The translations under genes and the position numbers were made by a program. 64,000 bases of DNA, taken from HGM04593 sp045636125 (GTDB lineage Bacteria > Bacteroidota > Bacteroidia > Bacteroidales > Bacteroidaceae). A model generated the notes under the pieces. It saw only the letters and a program-made list of their open reading frames with translations. It was not told the origin of the DNA and did not search any database. Shown here one piece after another: positions 44,907 to 52,393 of this stretch. The stretch spans positions 1 through 64,000 of the forward strand of contig JAZTWX010000026.1 of assembly GCA_045636125.1 (NCBI GenBank). Direction: 5' to 3'. Positions within the stretch are counted from its first letter, which is position 1, and each line of letters starts with the position of its first letter.

Positions 44907-44924
44907 TTGAGTAGAATTTTCGCC

Positions 44925-45572
44925 TTACAGCTCACTGGGTTGAGCATCGAGGCGGTTAAACATAAGTGAAAGGTGGGCATACAGCGAGGTATTCTGCACC
45001 ACAATATTATCGGGCACCCTTATGCGCAAAGGTGTAAAATTCCAAATTGCCTTTATTCCCCACACGACCATTTTGTCGGCGACCTCCTGGGCGCTGCCGA
45101 TGGGCACTGTGAGTATTCCAATCTTTGCGCCGTGCTTGTGCATCAGCTTTTCGAGCTCGCTTATGTGGTACACGGGTATCCCCGACACGCTGTGCCCCAC
45201 CATACGCGGGTTCACGTCGAAGGCTGCAACCACCTCAAGACCGAACTGCTTGAGGCCCGAATCGTTGAGCAGAGCCGTTCCCAAGCGCCCTGCACCAAAA
45301 AGAAAGGCCTTGTGCATGCGGGTAAAGCCCAAAAAATCCTCGAGCACCTGCAAAAGGTTGTCAATGTCGTACCCCACACGGGTGCGGCCCACTATGTTCA
45401 CACACGAAAGGTCTTTCGCTATCTGCGATGCCACGATATTGGTCTCCTTCGACAAACGGGTCGACGACACAAACTGCTCGCCGCGGGCTTTCAGCAGGCG
45501 ACACACCGACAGGTACCACGGCAGGCGCCGCAGCGTGGGTTCGGGGACTTTGTATGAGATTTCTTCGTTCAT
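44925..45572 (-). CDS. rex: Redox-sensing repressor Rex
   Basis: The 215-residue protein represses fermentation genes and is released by NADH. The N-terminal winged helix (PEPTLRRLPWYLSVCRLL, FVSSTRLSKETNIVASQIAKDLSC) is followed by the NAD-binding Rossmann domain (FLFGAGRLGTALLNDSG, VVAAFDVNPRMVGHSVSGIPVYHI). The C-terminal domain-swapped helix is near the end (QNTSLYAHLSLMF). It is divergent from a SUI1-type gene with overlapping promoters. It starts a co-directional series that includes porU. Confidence 0.94.
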   Translation of the reverse strand: MNEEISYKVPEPTLRRLPWYLSVCRLLKARGEQFVSSTRLSKETNIVASQIAKDLSCVNIVGRTRVGYDIDNLLQVLEDFLGFTRMHKAFLFGAGRLGTALLNDSGLKQFGLEVVAAFDVNPRMVGHSVSGIPVYHISELEKLMHKHGAKIGILTVPIGSAQEVADKMVVWGIKAIWNFTPLRIRVPDNIVVQNTSLYAHLSLMFNRLDAQPSEL

Positions 45573-45615
45573 CGGGCAATAGCGCGCACTCTCACGCGCA
45601 TAATTAATAACGTAG

Positions 45616-45645
45616 CAAAAATAGTGTTATTTTGTGAGGGTTGAA
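45616..45645 (-). promoter_or_regulatory. rex promoter
   Basis: On the minus strand the -7 box TATTTTTG (45623-45616, exact TAnnTTTG) is preceded by a TTTC-type box near 45645. The ATG of rex lies 44 bases downstream. It overlaps the divergent promoter of the SUI1-type gene. Confidence 0.55.
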
Positions 45646-45673
45646 AAAAATCGCCCGTTTTTTACTATCTTCG
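45640..45673 (+). promoter_or_regulatory. Promoter of the SUI1-type factor gene
   Basis: GTTG (45640-45643) and TATCTTCG (45666-45673) are 22 bp apart. The -7 box has one mismatch to TAnnTTTG. The ATG is at 45706. Confidence 0.5.
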
Positions 45674-45705
45674 CAGCCGTAAAACAGCTAATACCACAAG
45701 AAACG

Positions 45706-46044
45706 ATGAAGAACAACGACTGGAAGGAGCGCTTGAATATTGTCTACTCAACCAACCCTAATTTCCAATATATCACCGATGAAAAGGAGGAATTTGACAC
45801 TCTTCCCAAGCAACAGCAGAAGTTGCGCGTGAGCATCGAGAAGAACCACCGCGGCGGCAAGACCGTCACCATTGTCAAAAATTTCATAGGCACCGACGAG
45901 GACATAAAAGAGCTCGGCCGCCTGCTGAAGACAAAATGCGGCGTGGGCGGAAGCGTGAAAGATGGTGAAATTCTTGTTCAAGGAGAATTCAAGGAAAAAA
46001 TCATCGATTTGCTCAAAAAAGAGGGATATACCCAAACAAAATAA
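45706..46044 (+). CDS. SUI1/eIF1-type translation factor
   Basis: The 112-residue protein starts at ATG 45706 (MKNNDWKERLN); an earlier frame start at 45634 includes the promoter and is rejected. The SUI1 fold is clear from VSIEKNHRGGKTVTIVKNFIGTDEDIKELGRLLKTKCGVGGSVKDGEILVQGEFKEKIIDLLKKEGY, in pattern: a K-x-R-GGK-x-V-T-x-x-x-GF loop analogue, KxCGxGGxxKDGxIxxQG. Bacterial YciH-like members influence start-codon fidelity. The N-terminal 40 residues are a flexible leader. It is monocistronic and divergent from rex. Confidence 0.92.
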   Translation: MKNNDWKERLNIVYSTNPNFQYITDEKEEFDTLPKQQQKLRVSIEKNHRGGKTVTIVKNFIGTDEDIKELGRLLKTKCGVGGSVKDGEILVQGEFKEKIIDLLKKEGYTQTK

Positions 46045-46064
46045 CAAAAAGCAATAATATAGAT

Positions 46065-46186
46065 GTTGACCCGTCGATGTCATCCCGACAGAGCGTAGCG
46101 ACGAGGGATTTCTAAAAACTATATACGAGATATCTCACATACGTTCGATATGACACATACGCAGTGTTTTCTAAAAATGGGTCAAC
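46065..46186. repeat. MITE- or REP-like element between SUI1 and pyrE genes
   Basis: GTTGACCC (46065-46072) and GGGTCAAC (46179-46186) form perfect terminal inverted repeats around 106 bp. Inside, GTCATCCCGA...GGGATTTCT and GAGATATCTC...ATGACACAT form degenerate inner arms, like common Bacteroidota dispersed palindromes starting GTCATTCCGA. No ORF is inside. It probably inserted between the two genes and may fold into a cruciform or transcriptional block. Confidence 0.6.
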
Positions 46187-46234
46187 TGCTATATTATTAC
46201 CTAACAAAAACTGCCCTTGTTTACTTTTTTTTAC

Positions 46235-46242
46235 TATATTCG
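46235..46242 (+). promoter_or_regulatory. -7 element of the pyrE operon
   Basis: TATATTCG is one base away from TAnnTTTG and lies 38 bp before the pyrE ATG. A CTTG at 46216-46219 is upstream but at only 15 bp spacing. Confidence 0.4.
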
Positions 46243-46280
46243 CAAACATATAGATTACAAACCTTAAAAACTGAAATATT

Positions 46281-46925
46281 ATGGCACAAAAATCGGAATT
46301 ATTGCTTGCAGCGGAGCTGCTCAACATTAAAGCTGTGAAATTGCAACCCGAACAGCCTTTCACCTGGGCATCGGGCTGGAAATCGCCTTTCTACTGCGAC
46401 AACCGCAAGACATTGTCGTTCCCCTCATTGCGTACACGCGTGAAATTGGGACTTGCAAACCTCATTCTCGAGGAGTTCCCCGAAGCAGAAGTCGTTGCAG
46501 GTGTTGCAACAGGCGCCATTGCACAGGGTGCGCTTGTTGCCGAGGAGCTTGGCAAGCCTTTCGTTTATGTTCGCCCCAAGGCTAAAGACCACGGTATGGG
46601 CAACCAGATTGAGGGCGACGTTCAGCCCGGAGCAAAAGTGGTTGTTATCGAGGACCTTGTTTCTACAGGCTTGAGCAGCCTTAAAGCCGTTGACGCATTG
46701 CGCGCAGCAGGTGTTGAAGTTGTGGGTATGGTGGCATCGTTCACATACGGCTTCAATGTTGCCGAGGAGGCTTTTGCAAAGGCTGGCGTGAAACTCATCA
46801 CCCTCACAAACTACGAGGCAGTGCTCGAAGCTGCAAAAGAGACCGGATATATCACCGAAGAGGTTATGCCCACACTCCAGGAGTGGCGCGCCAACCCCTC
46901 GGAGTGGAGAAACGACTTAAAATAA
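46281..46925 (+). CDS. pyrE: Orotate phosphoribosyltransferase
   Basis: The 214-residue enzyme transfers orotate to PRPP in pyrimidine synthesis. The PRPP loop is VVIEDLVSTGLSSLKAVDALRAAG; orotate contacts include FTWASGWKSPFYCDNRKTLSF; the flexible loop is KAKDHGMGNQIEGDVQPG. It heads a three-gene operon with an SRPBCC protein (4-bp gap) and argH. The mixing of pyrimidine and arginine genes is plausible because both use carbamoyl phosphate. Confidence 0.96.
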   Translation: MAQKSELLLAAELLNIKAVKLQPEQPFTWASGWKSPFYCDNRKTLSFPSLRTRVKLGLANLILEEFPEAEVVAGVATGAIAQGALVAEELGKPFVYVRPKAKDHGMGNQIEGDVQPGAKVVVIEDLVSTGLSSLKAVDALRAAGVEVVGMVASFTYGFNVAEEAFAKAGVKLITLTNYEAVLEAAKETGYITEEVMPTLQEWRANPSEWRNDLK

Positions 46926-46929
46926 TGCT

Positions 46930-47340
46930 ATGAGCCAGTACGAAAGCAGCGTAAAGAACATCCCCTACCCCCAGGAGAGAGTATACAGCAAGCTGGAGGA
47001 CCTCAACAACCTCGAAAGCATCAAGGACCGCATCCCGCAGGACAAGGTGAAGGAATTTGCCTATGACCGCGACTCGGTAACCGTGGATGTACCCCCTGTT
47101 GGCAAAATAACGCTCAAGATAATTGAGCGCGAGAGCCCCAAATGCATTAAATTCGAGACTGTAGGCTCGCCTATGCCTGCAAATTTCTGGGTGCAGATTA
47201 TACCAGACGGCGACCAAGCGTCAAAAATGCGTGTTGTAGCAAAAGCCGAGATTAATTTTATGCTCCGTGCAATGATTGAGAAGCCCTTGAAAGAGGGACT
47301 CGAGAAAATTGCCGAAGCTCTCTCACTAATCGCATATTGA
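46930..47340 (+). CDS. SRPBCC (START-like) superfamily protein
   Basis: The 136-residue protein has the compact helix-grip pattern: ESSVKNIPYPQERVYSKLEDLNNLESI, followed by strands ITLKIIERESPKCIKFETVG and FWVQIIPDGDQASKMRVVAKAEINFML, and a long C-terminal helix MIEKPLKEGLEKIAEALSLI. This matches small SRPBCC or polyketide-cyclase-type proteins common in Bacteroidales. No catalytic residue is obvious, and a lipid- or ligand-binding role is likely. It is in the pyrE-argH operon (1-bp gap to argH). Confidence 0.75.
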   Translation: MSQYESSVKNIPYPQERVYSKLEDLNNLESIKDRIPQDKVKEFAYDRDSVTVDVPPVGKITLKIIERESPKCIKFETVGSPMPANFWVQIIPDGDQASKMRVVAKAEINFMLRAMIEKPLKEGLEKIAEALSLIAY

Positions 47341-47341
47341 T

Positions 47342-48682
47342 ATGGCTAAGAAACTTTGGGAAAAGAATATCGATGTAAACCCCGAAATTGAGCGTTTTAC
47401 AGTGGGTAAGGACCGCGAAATGGACCTTTTCCTTGCCCGCTACGACGTGCTTGGCTCGCTTGCCCACTGCAAGATGCTCGAGAGCATTGGTATGCTCACA
47501 AGCGAAGAGCAGCAACAGTTGCAGCAAGGCTTGTGGAGCGTATATTCTGCCGCTGATGCAGGCACATTCACCATTGAGCCCGGCGTTGAGGATGTACACT
47601 CACAAGTGGAGCTTATGCTCACACGCGCTCTTGGCGACACAGGCAAGAAAATACATAGCGGCCGCTCGCGCAACGACCAGGTGCTGCTCGACCTTAAACT
47701 GTTCACTCGTCACGAGTTACAGGAGGTTTGCGAAGCTGTAATCGCGTTGTTCGACTCGTTGCAGAAGCAGAGCGAGAAGCACAAGGATGTACTTATGCCC
47801 GGTTACACCCACCTGCAAGTGGCAATGCCCTCGTCGTTCGGTTTGTGGTTCGGCGCATACGCCGAGAGCCTTGCCGATGATATGTTGTTTCTGCAGGCAG
47901 CCTACAAGATGTGCAACCGCAACCCATTGGGCTCGGCAGCAGGCTATGGTTCGTCGTTCCCCCTCAACCGCACAATGACCACTGAGTTGCTGGGCTTCGA
48001 CTCAATGAACTACAATGTGGTTTACGCACAAATGGGACGCGGAAAATGCGAGAGAAACGTGGCTTACGCCCTTGCAACAGTTGCCGGCACGCTCGCCAAA
48101 ATGGCGTTCGATGCCTGTATGTTCAACTCTCAGAACTTCGGCTTTGTAAAACTGCCCGCCGAGTGCACAACCGGCAGCAGCATTATGCCCCACAAGAAGA
48201 ACCCCGACGTATTTGAGCTTCTGCGCGCGAAGTGCAACCGTCTGCAAGCACTGCCCACCGACATTATATTAATAATGAATAACTTGCCCAGCGGTTATTT
48301 CCGCGACCTGCAAATTATAAAGGAGCTATTCTTGCCCGCATTTGCCGAACTCAAAGAGTGCCTTGCAATGGCAACATACATAATTGAGCGCATTGAGGTG
48401 AACAAGGAGATACTCAACGACAGCCGCTACGACGCAATGTTCAGCGTGGAGGAAGTAAACCGCCTCGCAAGCGAGGGAATGCCCTTCCGCGATGCATACA
48501 AAAAGGTGGGGCTCGACATTGAGGCCGGCACCTTTACCCCCTGCAAGGATATCAAGCACACCCACGAAGGCAGCATCGGTAACCTGTGCAACGAGGAGAT
48601 TAAGAAAATAATGTACGGCATATACGAAGCGATGGACTTCAAGAAGGCGCGCGACGCCGAAGAGGCCCTGCTCCGACTATAA
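47342..48682 (+). CDS. argH: Argininosuccinate lyase
   Basis: The 446-residue enzyme makes arginine and fumarate. The fumarase/aspartase-superfamily signature GSSIMPHKKNPDVFEL is present, with substrate-binding SGRSRNDQVLLDLKLF and YTHLQVAMPSSFG. The conserved serine in the signature loop is intact. It follows pyrE and the SRPBCC gene, with a strong terminator after the stop codon. The family length is complete. Confidence 0.97.
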   Translation: MAKKLWEKNIDVNPEIERFTVGKDREMDLFLARYDVLGSLAHCKMLESIGMLTSEEQQQLQQGLWSVYSAADAGTFTIEPGVEDVHSQVELMLTRALGDTGKKIHSGRSRNDQVLLDLKLFTRHELQEVCEAVIALFDSLQKQSEKHKDVLMPGYTHLQVAMPSSFGLWFGAYAESLADDMLFLQAAYKMCNRNPLGSAAGYGSSFPLNRTMTTELLGFDSMNYNVVYAQMGRGKCERNVAYALATVAGTLAKMAFDACMFNSQNFGFVKLPAECTTGSSIMPHKKNPDVFELLRAKCNRLQALPTDIILIMNNLPSGYFRDLQIIKELFLPAFAELKECLAMATYIIERIEVNKEILNDSRYDAMFSVEEVNRLASEGMPFRDAYKKVGLDIEAGTFTPCKDIKHTHEGSIGNLCNEEIKKIMYGIYEAMDFKKARDAEEALLRL

Positions 48683-48690
48683 AAAAGTGA

Positions 48691-48736
48691 AACGCAACCG
48701 CACGCAACAATAAAAGCGATGCGGTTGCGTTTTTTA
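48691..48736 (+). terminator. argH terminator
   Basis: AACGCAACCGCA (48691-48702) pairs with TGCGGTTGCGTT (48720-48731), followed by TTTTT. The loop is 17 bases. Confidence 0.9.
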
Positions 48737-48756
48737 TTCACAAAGGAGAAGAACCG

Positions 48757-49284
48757 ATGAAAACAAGAATACTCGCAACGCTGCTGATGGCGCTTGCATT
48801 TGCCGCCTGCGACGACGAGAGCACACAAAGCGGCTACCCCGTATATTTCAAATACACCTACACCTACCCCCTCACAATTGCCGAAGGAGCAGGGCAATTC
48901 ATCGTAATAGAACGCGAAGGGCTCACAGCCTTCAACGTAACCTACTACGAGGGGGCAGCAAAGCGCAAAAAGAAGATAGAACTGAGCGAGTGGCAACTGA
49001 AAGAGGGAGCAATGCACTACGGGCTCGGAGGACTCATTCTTGGGAAGCCATCGGCTTTCGACGGCAACCGCTGGGCCTACGACCTTGCCTGCCCCAAATG
49101 CAAGCAGGGGAGCCGCAAACTCACCGTGGAACTCGAAGGCGGCATTGCCCACGCCCACTGCAAAGCGTGCGCCTGCAAATTCGACCTCAACAACGGGGGT
49201 TACGCCATTGAAGGCAATGCCAAAAGACCCCTTTTCCGCTACAACGTACACGACTACGGCAGCGACATTGTAATTGTAAATTAA
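48757..49284 (+). CDS. Lipoprotein with C-terminal zinc-ribbon-like domain
   Basis: The 175-residue precursor has a lipobox (MKTRILATLLMALAFAACDDE, Cys18). The second half has paired cysteines: LACPKCKQG and CKACACKFDLNNGGYAIEG, a pattern near a Rieske or zinc-ribbon fold but without the two histidines needed for a Rieske cluster, so a structural metal is more likely. The sequence resembles an uncharacterised Bacteroidales lipoprotein family. An AAGGAG at 48743-48748, 8 bp before ATG, is an unusually clear Shine-Dalgarno for this lineage. It starts 20 bp after the argH terminator and 77 bp before tRNA-Leu. Confidence 0.75.
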   Translation: MKTRILATLLMALAFAACDDESTQSGYPVYFKYTYTYPLTIAEGAGQFIVIEREGLTAFNVTYYEGAAKRKKKIELSEWQLKEGAMHYGLGGLILGKPSAFDGNRWAYDLACPKCKQGSRKLTVELEGGIAHAHCKACACKFDLNNGGYAIEGNAKRPLFRYNVHDYGSDIVIVN

Positions 49285-49295
49285 AAGGCACGTTA

Positions 49296-49327
49296 TTTGT
49301 TTTATTCGCCACAAGCCATTATCTTTG
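49296..49327 (+). promoter_or_regulatory. Consensus promoter of tRNA-Leu
   Basis: TTTG (49296-49299) and TATCTTTG (49320-49327) are 20 bp apart and fit the Bacteroidota consensus exactly. The tRNA begins 34 bases after the -7 box. Confidence 0.85.
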
Positions 49328-49361
49328 CACCGTCTTTTTAGAAAAAGACACAAAAAAGGTT

Positions 49362-49446
49362 GCTCGAATGGTGGAATCGGTAGACACGAAGGACTTAAAA
49401 TCCTTTGGCCTTAACAGCCGTGCGGGTTCAAGTCCCGCTTCGAGTA
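49362..49446 (+). tRNA. tRNA-Leu (anticodon UAA)
   Basis: The 85-nt class II tRNA has acceptor arms GCTCGAA and TTCGAGT with discriminator A; CCA is not encoded. The anticodon stem AAGGA/TCCTT carries loop CTTAAAA with anticodon TAA at 49396-49398, reading UUA leucine codons. The long variable arm and the GGTTCAAGTCC T-loop region are present. A perfect palindrome follows immediately. Confidence 0.97.
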
Positions 49447-49447
49447 C

Positions 49448-49489
49448 ACGAACACCCTCCTGTAAATGCATTTACAGGAGGGTGTTCGT
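49448..49489 (+). terminator. Perfect 42-bp palindrome after tRNA-Leu
   Basis: Arms of 21 bases (49448-49468 and 49469-49489) are exact reverse complements with no loop. The core is ACACCCTCC...GGAGGGTGT. It probably stops tRNA transcription, but no T-run follows, so it may serve another role. Confidence 0.55.
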
Positions 49490-49503
49490 TGTAAAAACGT
49501 GCA

Positions 49504-49605
49504 TCAAATGTCGTAATAGGCGGTTTCGCTATCCTCGCCCATAGCCTTTAACCAGCCATTACCTATTATATATATAAGATAGGGACAATTGTACAAAGAA
49601 AACAT
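49504..49605 (-). CDS. Possible 33-residue ORF downstream of the kinase-LRR gene
   Basis: A frame from ATG 49605 to TGA 49504 encodes MFSLYNCPYLIYIIGNGW followed by LKAMGEDSETAYYDI. It begins 11 bp after the kinase-LRR stop codon. No homologue is recognised, and the frame may be chance or the remains of a larger gene. Confidence is low. Confidence 0.2.
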   Translation of the reverse strand: MFSLYNCPYLIYIIGNGWLKAMGEDSETAYYDI

Positions 49606-49616
49606 CTTACCCGGCA

Positions 49617-51506
49617 CTACAAATCGCACTCCACAATCCTGGCAAAATTGCACCACCCCGCACTCTTTTGATATGTTGCTTTTGCGCCACGCGGCACATA
49701 AAGAGTGCAGTTGCCGGCTACGCTGCCGAATATACTCTCATCTACAGCAAACAGCTTGTCGGCAGGGATGCGCGATACAATTTTTGTGAGTTTGTCGCAA
49801 CCATCGAATGCAAATACACCTATCGAAGCGACACTTTCCCCTATTGTTGCTGTTGTGAGATTGAGGCATTTGTCAAAAGCCCAAGCACCGATGTATGTAA
49901 CTTTATCGGGAATTACCAGTGTGCTGTAACCACAATTCGACAACGCGGCCTCACCTATGTAGGTTACATTCTCGGGAATCTCTATCTCTATTAGTTTCTC
50001 GCACCATTGGAAGGCGTAATTGCCAATATGTGTGAGCCCCTGTGGCAAAGTTATTCTAAAAAGGGGGCAATTGTGGAATGCATAATCGCCAATATATGTA
50101 ACACTCTCGGGGATATTGATGCTGCCAAGTCTGAACTGTCCTGCAAATGCGTGGTCTGCTATTTTTGTGATTCCCTGCGGTATCTTGCTGTTGCAGCAAC
50201 CGGCAATGAGCGTGTTTGTTGCCGTCTCAATTATAGCGTTGCACCCCTCGCGGCTGTCGTAACAGGGATTGTCGGCATCTACCTCAACCTTTTCTAAATA
50301 TGTGCAATTATCCAGCACCCCCTTGCCTATCCATTTCACGCTCGCGGGGATAAACAAGGTACCCTCAATGTAGTTGCGCGAGAATGCAAAATTACCAATG
50401 CTGTCTATTCCGTTTTCTATCTTAATGGACCTTATGGCGGTTACACTCAAGGCATCTTGGGCAAAGGCTTTTACTATGAAAGTGCGCCCGCGATGTGTAA
50501 CCCGGGCGGGAAAGACAACAGAACCGGTGTATTCATCTTTAAATTCATTGTAATCTTTCCCCTTGTATGTAATTTCCACAGTGCGTGCATTGTGGTCGGT
50601 AATGCGGTAAAACACTCCGTTTTCCTCAAATTTTTCGGGTATCAGGCCTCTTTCCCAAGCAATATAATCGCACACGCTCCCATACATTGGTGTATATGTG
50701 AAGCCTATGTAAGCAAAGAGAAGGACAGCTACCCAAGCAGCAATGCGCCGCATCGTGTAAAAACTACTGTATTTAATTGCGCGAATAATAGTATCGGCAT
50801 TGGCATATCGCGCCTCCTTTTTATGTTGCAGGCAGCGTTTCTTTATTTTTTGCAGATAGTGCGGCAAAGGCCTGCGGCGCACCTTCTCAACAGCCTCAAG
50901 CAACACACCTATTTCGTAGAAATCGGTCGAGGCATCTATCTGGTCAAGCTGCTTGTTTTTTAGTTCCGGAGCCATATTATCGCAAGGCGTGTATCCGGCA
51001 GTCTTTCTATAAGACGATTCAAGGCAGAATCCTAAATCTATTATCTTGACATCGTTGCTCACCTGGCACAGAATAATATTGTTTGCCGTAATGTCAAGAT
51101 GAGCAATATTGTTATCGTGCAGCGACTTTAAGCCCACGAGCAACTGCAACAACATCTTTCTTATGTTCGCGTCGTTGTCAAAGAAAGCAGGCTCTTTTTT
51201 TAGTTTCTCTTGCAAAGTAACTCCTTGCACATACTCCATGAGTATATACAACCCCTGCCCGTCTTCGCCCAAGCTCAAATATTGCGGGATATAACTATTG
51301 CTTATAGCCTTGCCTATTTCAAATTCCTTATTAAATATCAAGCGGTAGTTGGGGTCGCAGCTGTATTGGCAGCGCAGACGCTTCATAAAATAGGCCTTCC
51401 CTTTTATGTGCACAATATAGGTTTCGCAAGTACCGCCTTCGTTGTCGAGACGCTCTATTTTATCAAACCTTATATCTTCATTCAAAAATCCCGAATATTC
51501 TATCAT
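49617..51506 (-). CDS. Protein kinase fused to membrane helix and BspA-type leucine-rich repeats
   Basis: The 629-residue protein has a Hanks-type kinase at residues 8-245: glycine loop NEGGTCETY, Lys42 in YFMKRL, HLDITANN (136-143) with Asp138 and Asn143, IDLG metal site (156-159) and MAPELK (178-183). The usual Arg before the HxD Asp is absent. One transmembrane helix (RIAAWVAVLLFAYIGFTYTP) lies at 254-273. The exported part has a beta cap (FYRITDHNARTVEITYKGKDYNEF) almost matching the BspA protein at 13745-15331, followed by nine or so LRR_5 units (IPESVTYIGDYAFHNC, IPDKVTYIGAWAFDKC). The layout suggests a one-helix receptor kinase with periplasmic or surface repeats sensing a ligand and cytoplasmic phosphorylation. 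Substrates are unknown. It follows the HTH gene by 17 bp. Confidence 0.88.
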   Translation of the reverse strand: MIEYSGFLNEDIRFDKIERLDNEGGTCETYIVHIKGKAYFMKRLRCQYSCDPNYRLIFNKEFEIGKAISNSYIPQYLSLGEDGQGLYILMEYVQGVTLQEKLKKEPAFFDNDANIRKMLLQLLVGLKSLHDNNIAHLDITANNIILCQVSNDVKIIDLGFCLESSYRKTAGYTPCDNMAPELKNKQLDQIDASTDFYEIGVLLEAVEKVRRRPLPHYLQKIKKRCLQHKKEARYANADTIIRAIKYSSFYTMRRIAAWVAVLLFAYIGFTYTPMYGSVCDYIAWERGLIPEKFEENGVFYRITDHNARTVEITYKGKDYNEFKDEYTGSVVFPARVTHRGRTFIVKAFAQDALSVTAIRSIKIENGIDSIGNFAFSRNYIEGTLFIPASVKWIGKGVLDNCTYLEKVEVDADNPCYDSREGCNAIIETATNTLIAGCCNSKIPQGITKIADHAFAGQFRLGSINIPESVTYIGDYAFHNCPLFRITLPQGLTHIGNYAFQWCEKLIEIEIPENVTYIGEAALSNCGYSTLVIPDKVTYIGAWAFDKCLNLTTATIGESVASIGVFAFDGCDKLTKIVSRIPADKLFAVDESIFGSVAGNCTLYVPRGAKATYQKSAGWCNFARIVECDL

Positions 51507-51523
51507 TATTATATCTCCGAACT

Positions 51524-52114
51524 TTATTTATTAGTTAAGATTTTGAATTTAATTCCTCCACTTCGCCCACAGACATAGCGTGTAGGCGCGCCCTCTTCGT
51601 GCACAAGGCAATTGAGATATAGAGGCTCGCCCTGTGTTATCACGGCTACGTGAAAGGTATCTCCCTTGCTCAGCTTGCTATTTATGCTATCGACCACCTT
51701 ATACATATCGTAGCCCAGAAACTCCACCGTTACAAAGCGCTGCGGCAACCACGAAAGTTCAATCCGTTGCCCCTTTTTGAGCGCACTCGACAGTATATAA
51801 TCGTTTAGCAAGAATCTGCTATTCGGAGGAGTGGAGTCGCCTGCCCGCTCCTTTTGAAACTGCTCGTAGCAACTATAACCGGTATATTGCGCCAGAGTGT
51901 CAAGGGTAAAACGGCGCGGAATGGTGTTATATTTCCCATTGGCAAGGTTGCCCCAGAAACGGCGCAATGTCATCGGGCTCAAATAGGAGCCCGTTCTGTC
52001 AAGTATGCGCATTGACAAGAACTCGTAGTCACGCTTGGTTGCCACTTTGCGCCCAAGCAAATCCTCTACGGCGTTCTTCAACGCATCGTAATTATCTCTG
52101 TTACTGTTTTCCAT
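51524..52114 (-). CDS. HTH-like regulatory protein upstream of the kinase-LRR gene
   Basis: The 196-residue protein has an N-terminal helical domain (YDALKNAVEDLLGRKVATKRDYEFLSMRIL) with DRTGSYLSPMTLRRFWGNL and RRFTLDTLAQYTGYSCYEQF, a recurring Bacteroidales module with DNA-binding character (helix-turn-helix-like S.TTLRRLWG and TLD.LA pattern). The C-terminal 90 residues form a beta-rich domain (IELSWLPQRFVTVEFLGYDMYKVVDSINSKLSKGDTF). Homology to a characterised regulator is not recognised. It is translated just ahead of the kinase gene and has its own promoter, so it may control the receptor kinase or act as its substrate. Confidence 0.7.
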   Translation of the reverse strand: MENSNRDNYDALKNAVEDLLGRKVATKRDYEFLSMRILDRTGSYLSPMTLRRFWGNLANGKYNTIPRRFTLDTLAQYTGYSCYEQFQKERAGDSTPPNSRFLLNDYILSSALKKGQRIELSWLPQRFVTVEFLGYDMYKVVDSINSKLSKGDTFHVAVITQGEPLYLNCLVHEEGAPTRYVCGRSGGIKFKILTNK

Positions 52115-52134
52115 ATTACAAGCTTACTAAGTCA

Positions 52135-52165
52135 CAAAATTATAAAACAAAACCACATTTGCGAA
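52135..52165 (-). promoter_or_regulatory. Promoter of the HTH and kinase-LRR genes
   Basis: On the minus strand TTCG (52165-52162) and TAATTTTG (52142-52135, exact TAnnTTTG) are 19 bp apart. The start codon is 21 bases downstream of the -7 box. Confidence 0.55.
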
Positions 52166-52393
52166 ACAATTATTGTGTTAATACCCCTGTCTTTTTGTAA
52201 AAGAAACGTAATGAAACGCTTTATCTTGCAACAAGGCGTTAATTTTGGAAAAACAAATTACGCCATTTATTATGCCAACGACAAGCGATGCACTTTTTAA
52301 CAAATGGCACGCCTGCCAACAGCAAAGAAAAGAGTTGCACAAAAACAATTAAGTATATCAAGTATAAAGTTAAATTATCAAAATCTTAAAACT

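Noticed and set aside
44292..45572. Direct regulation of porU by Rex
   Set aside because: Rex lies upstream in the same block, but no Rex site is visible before porU, so this would be speculation.
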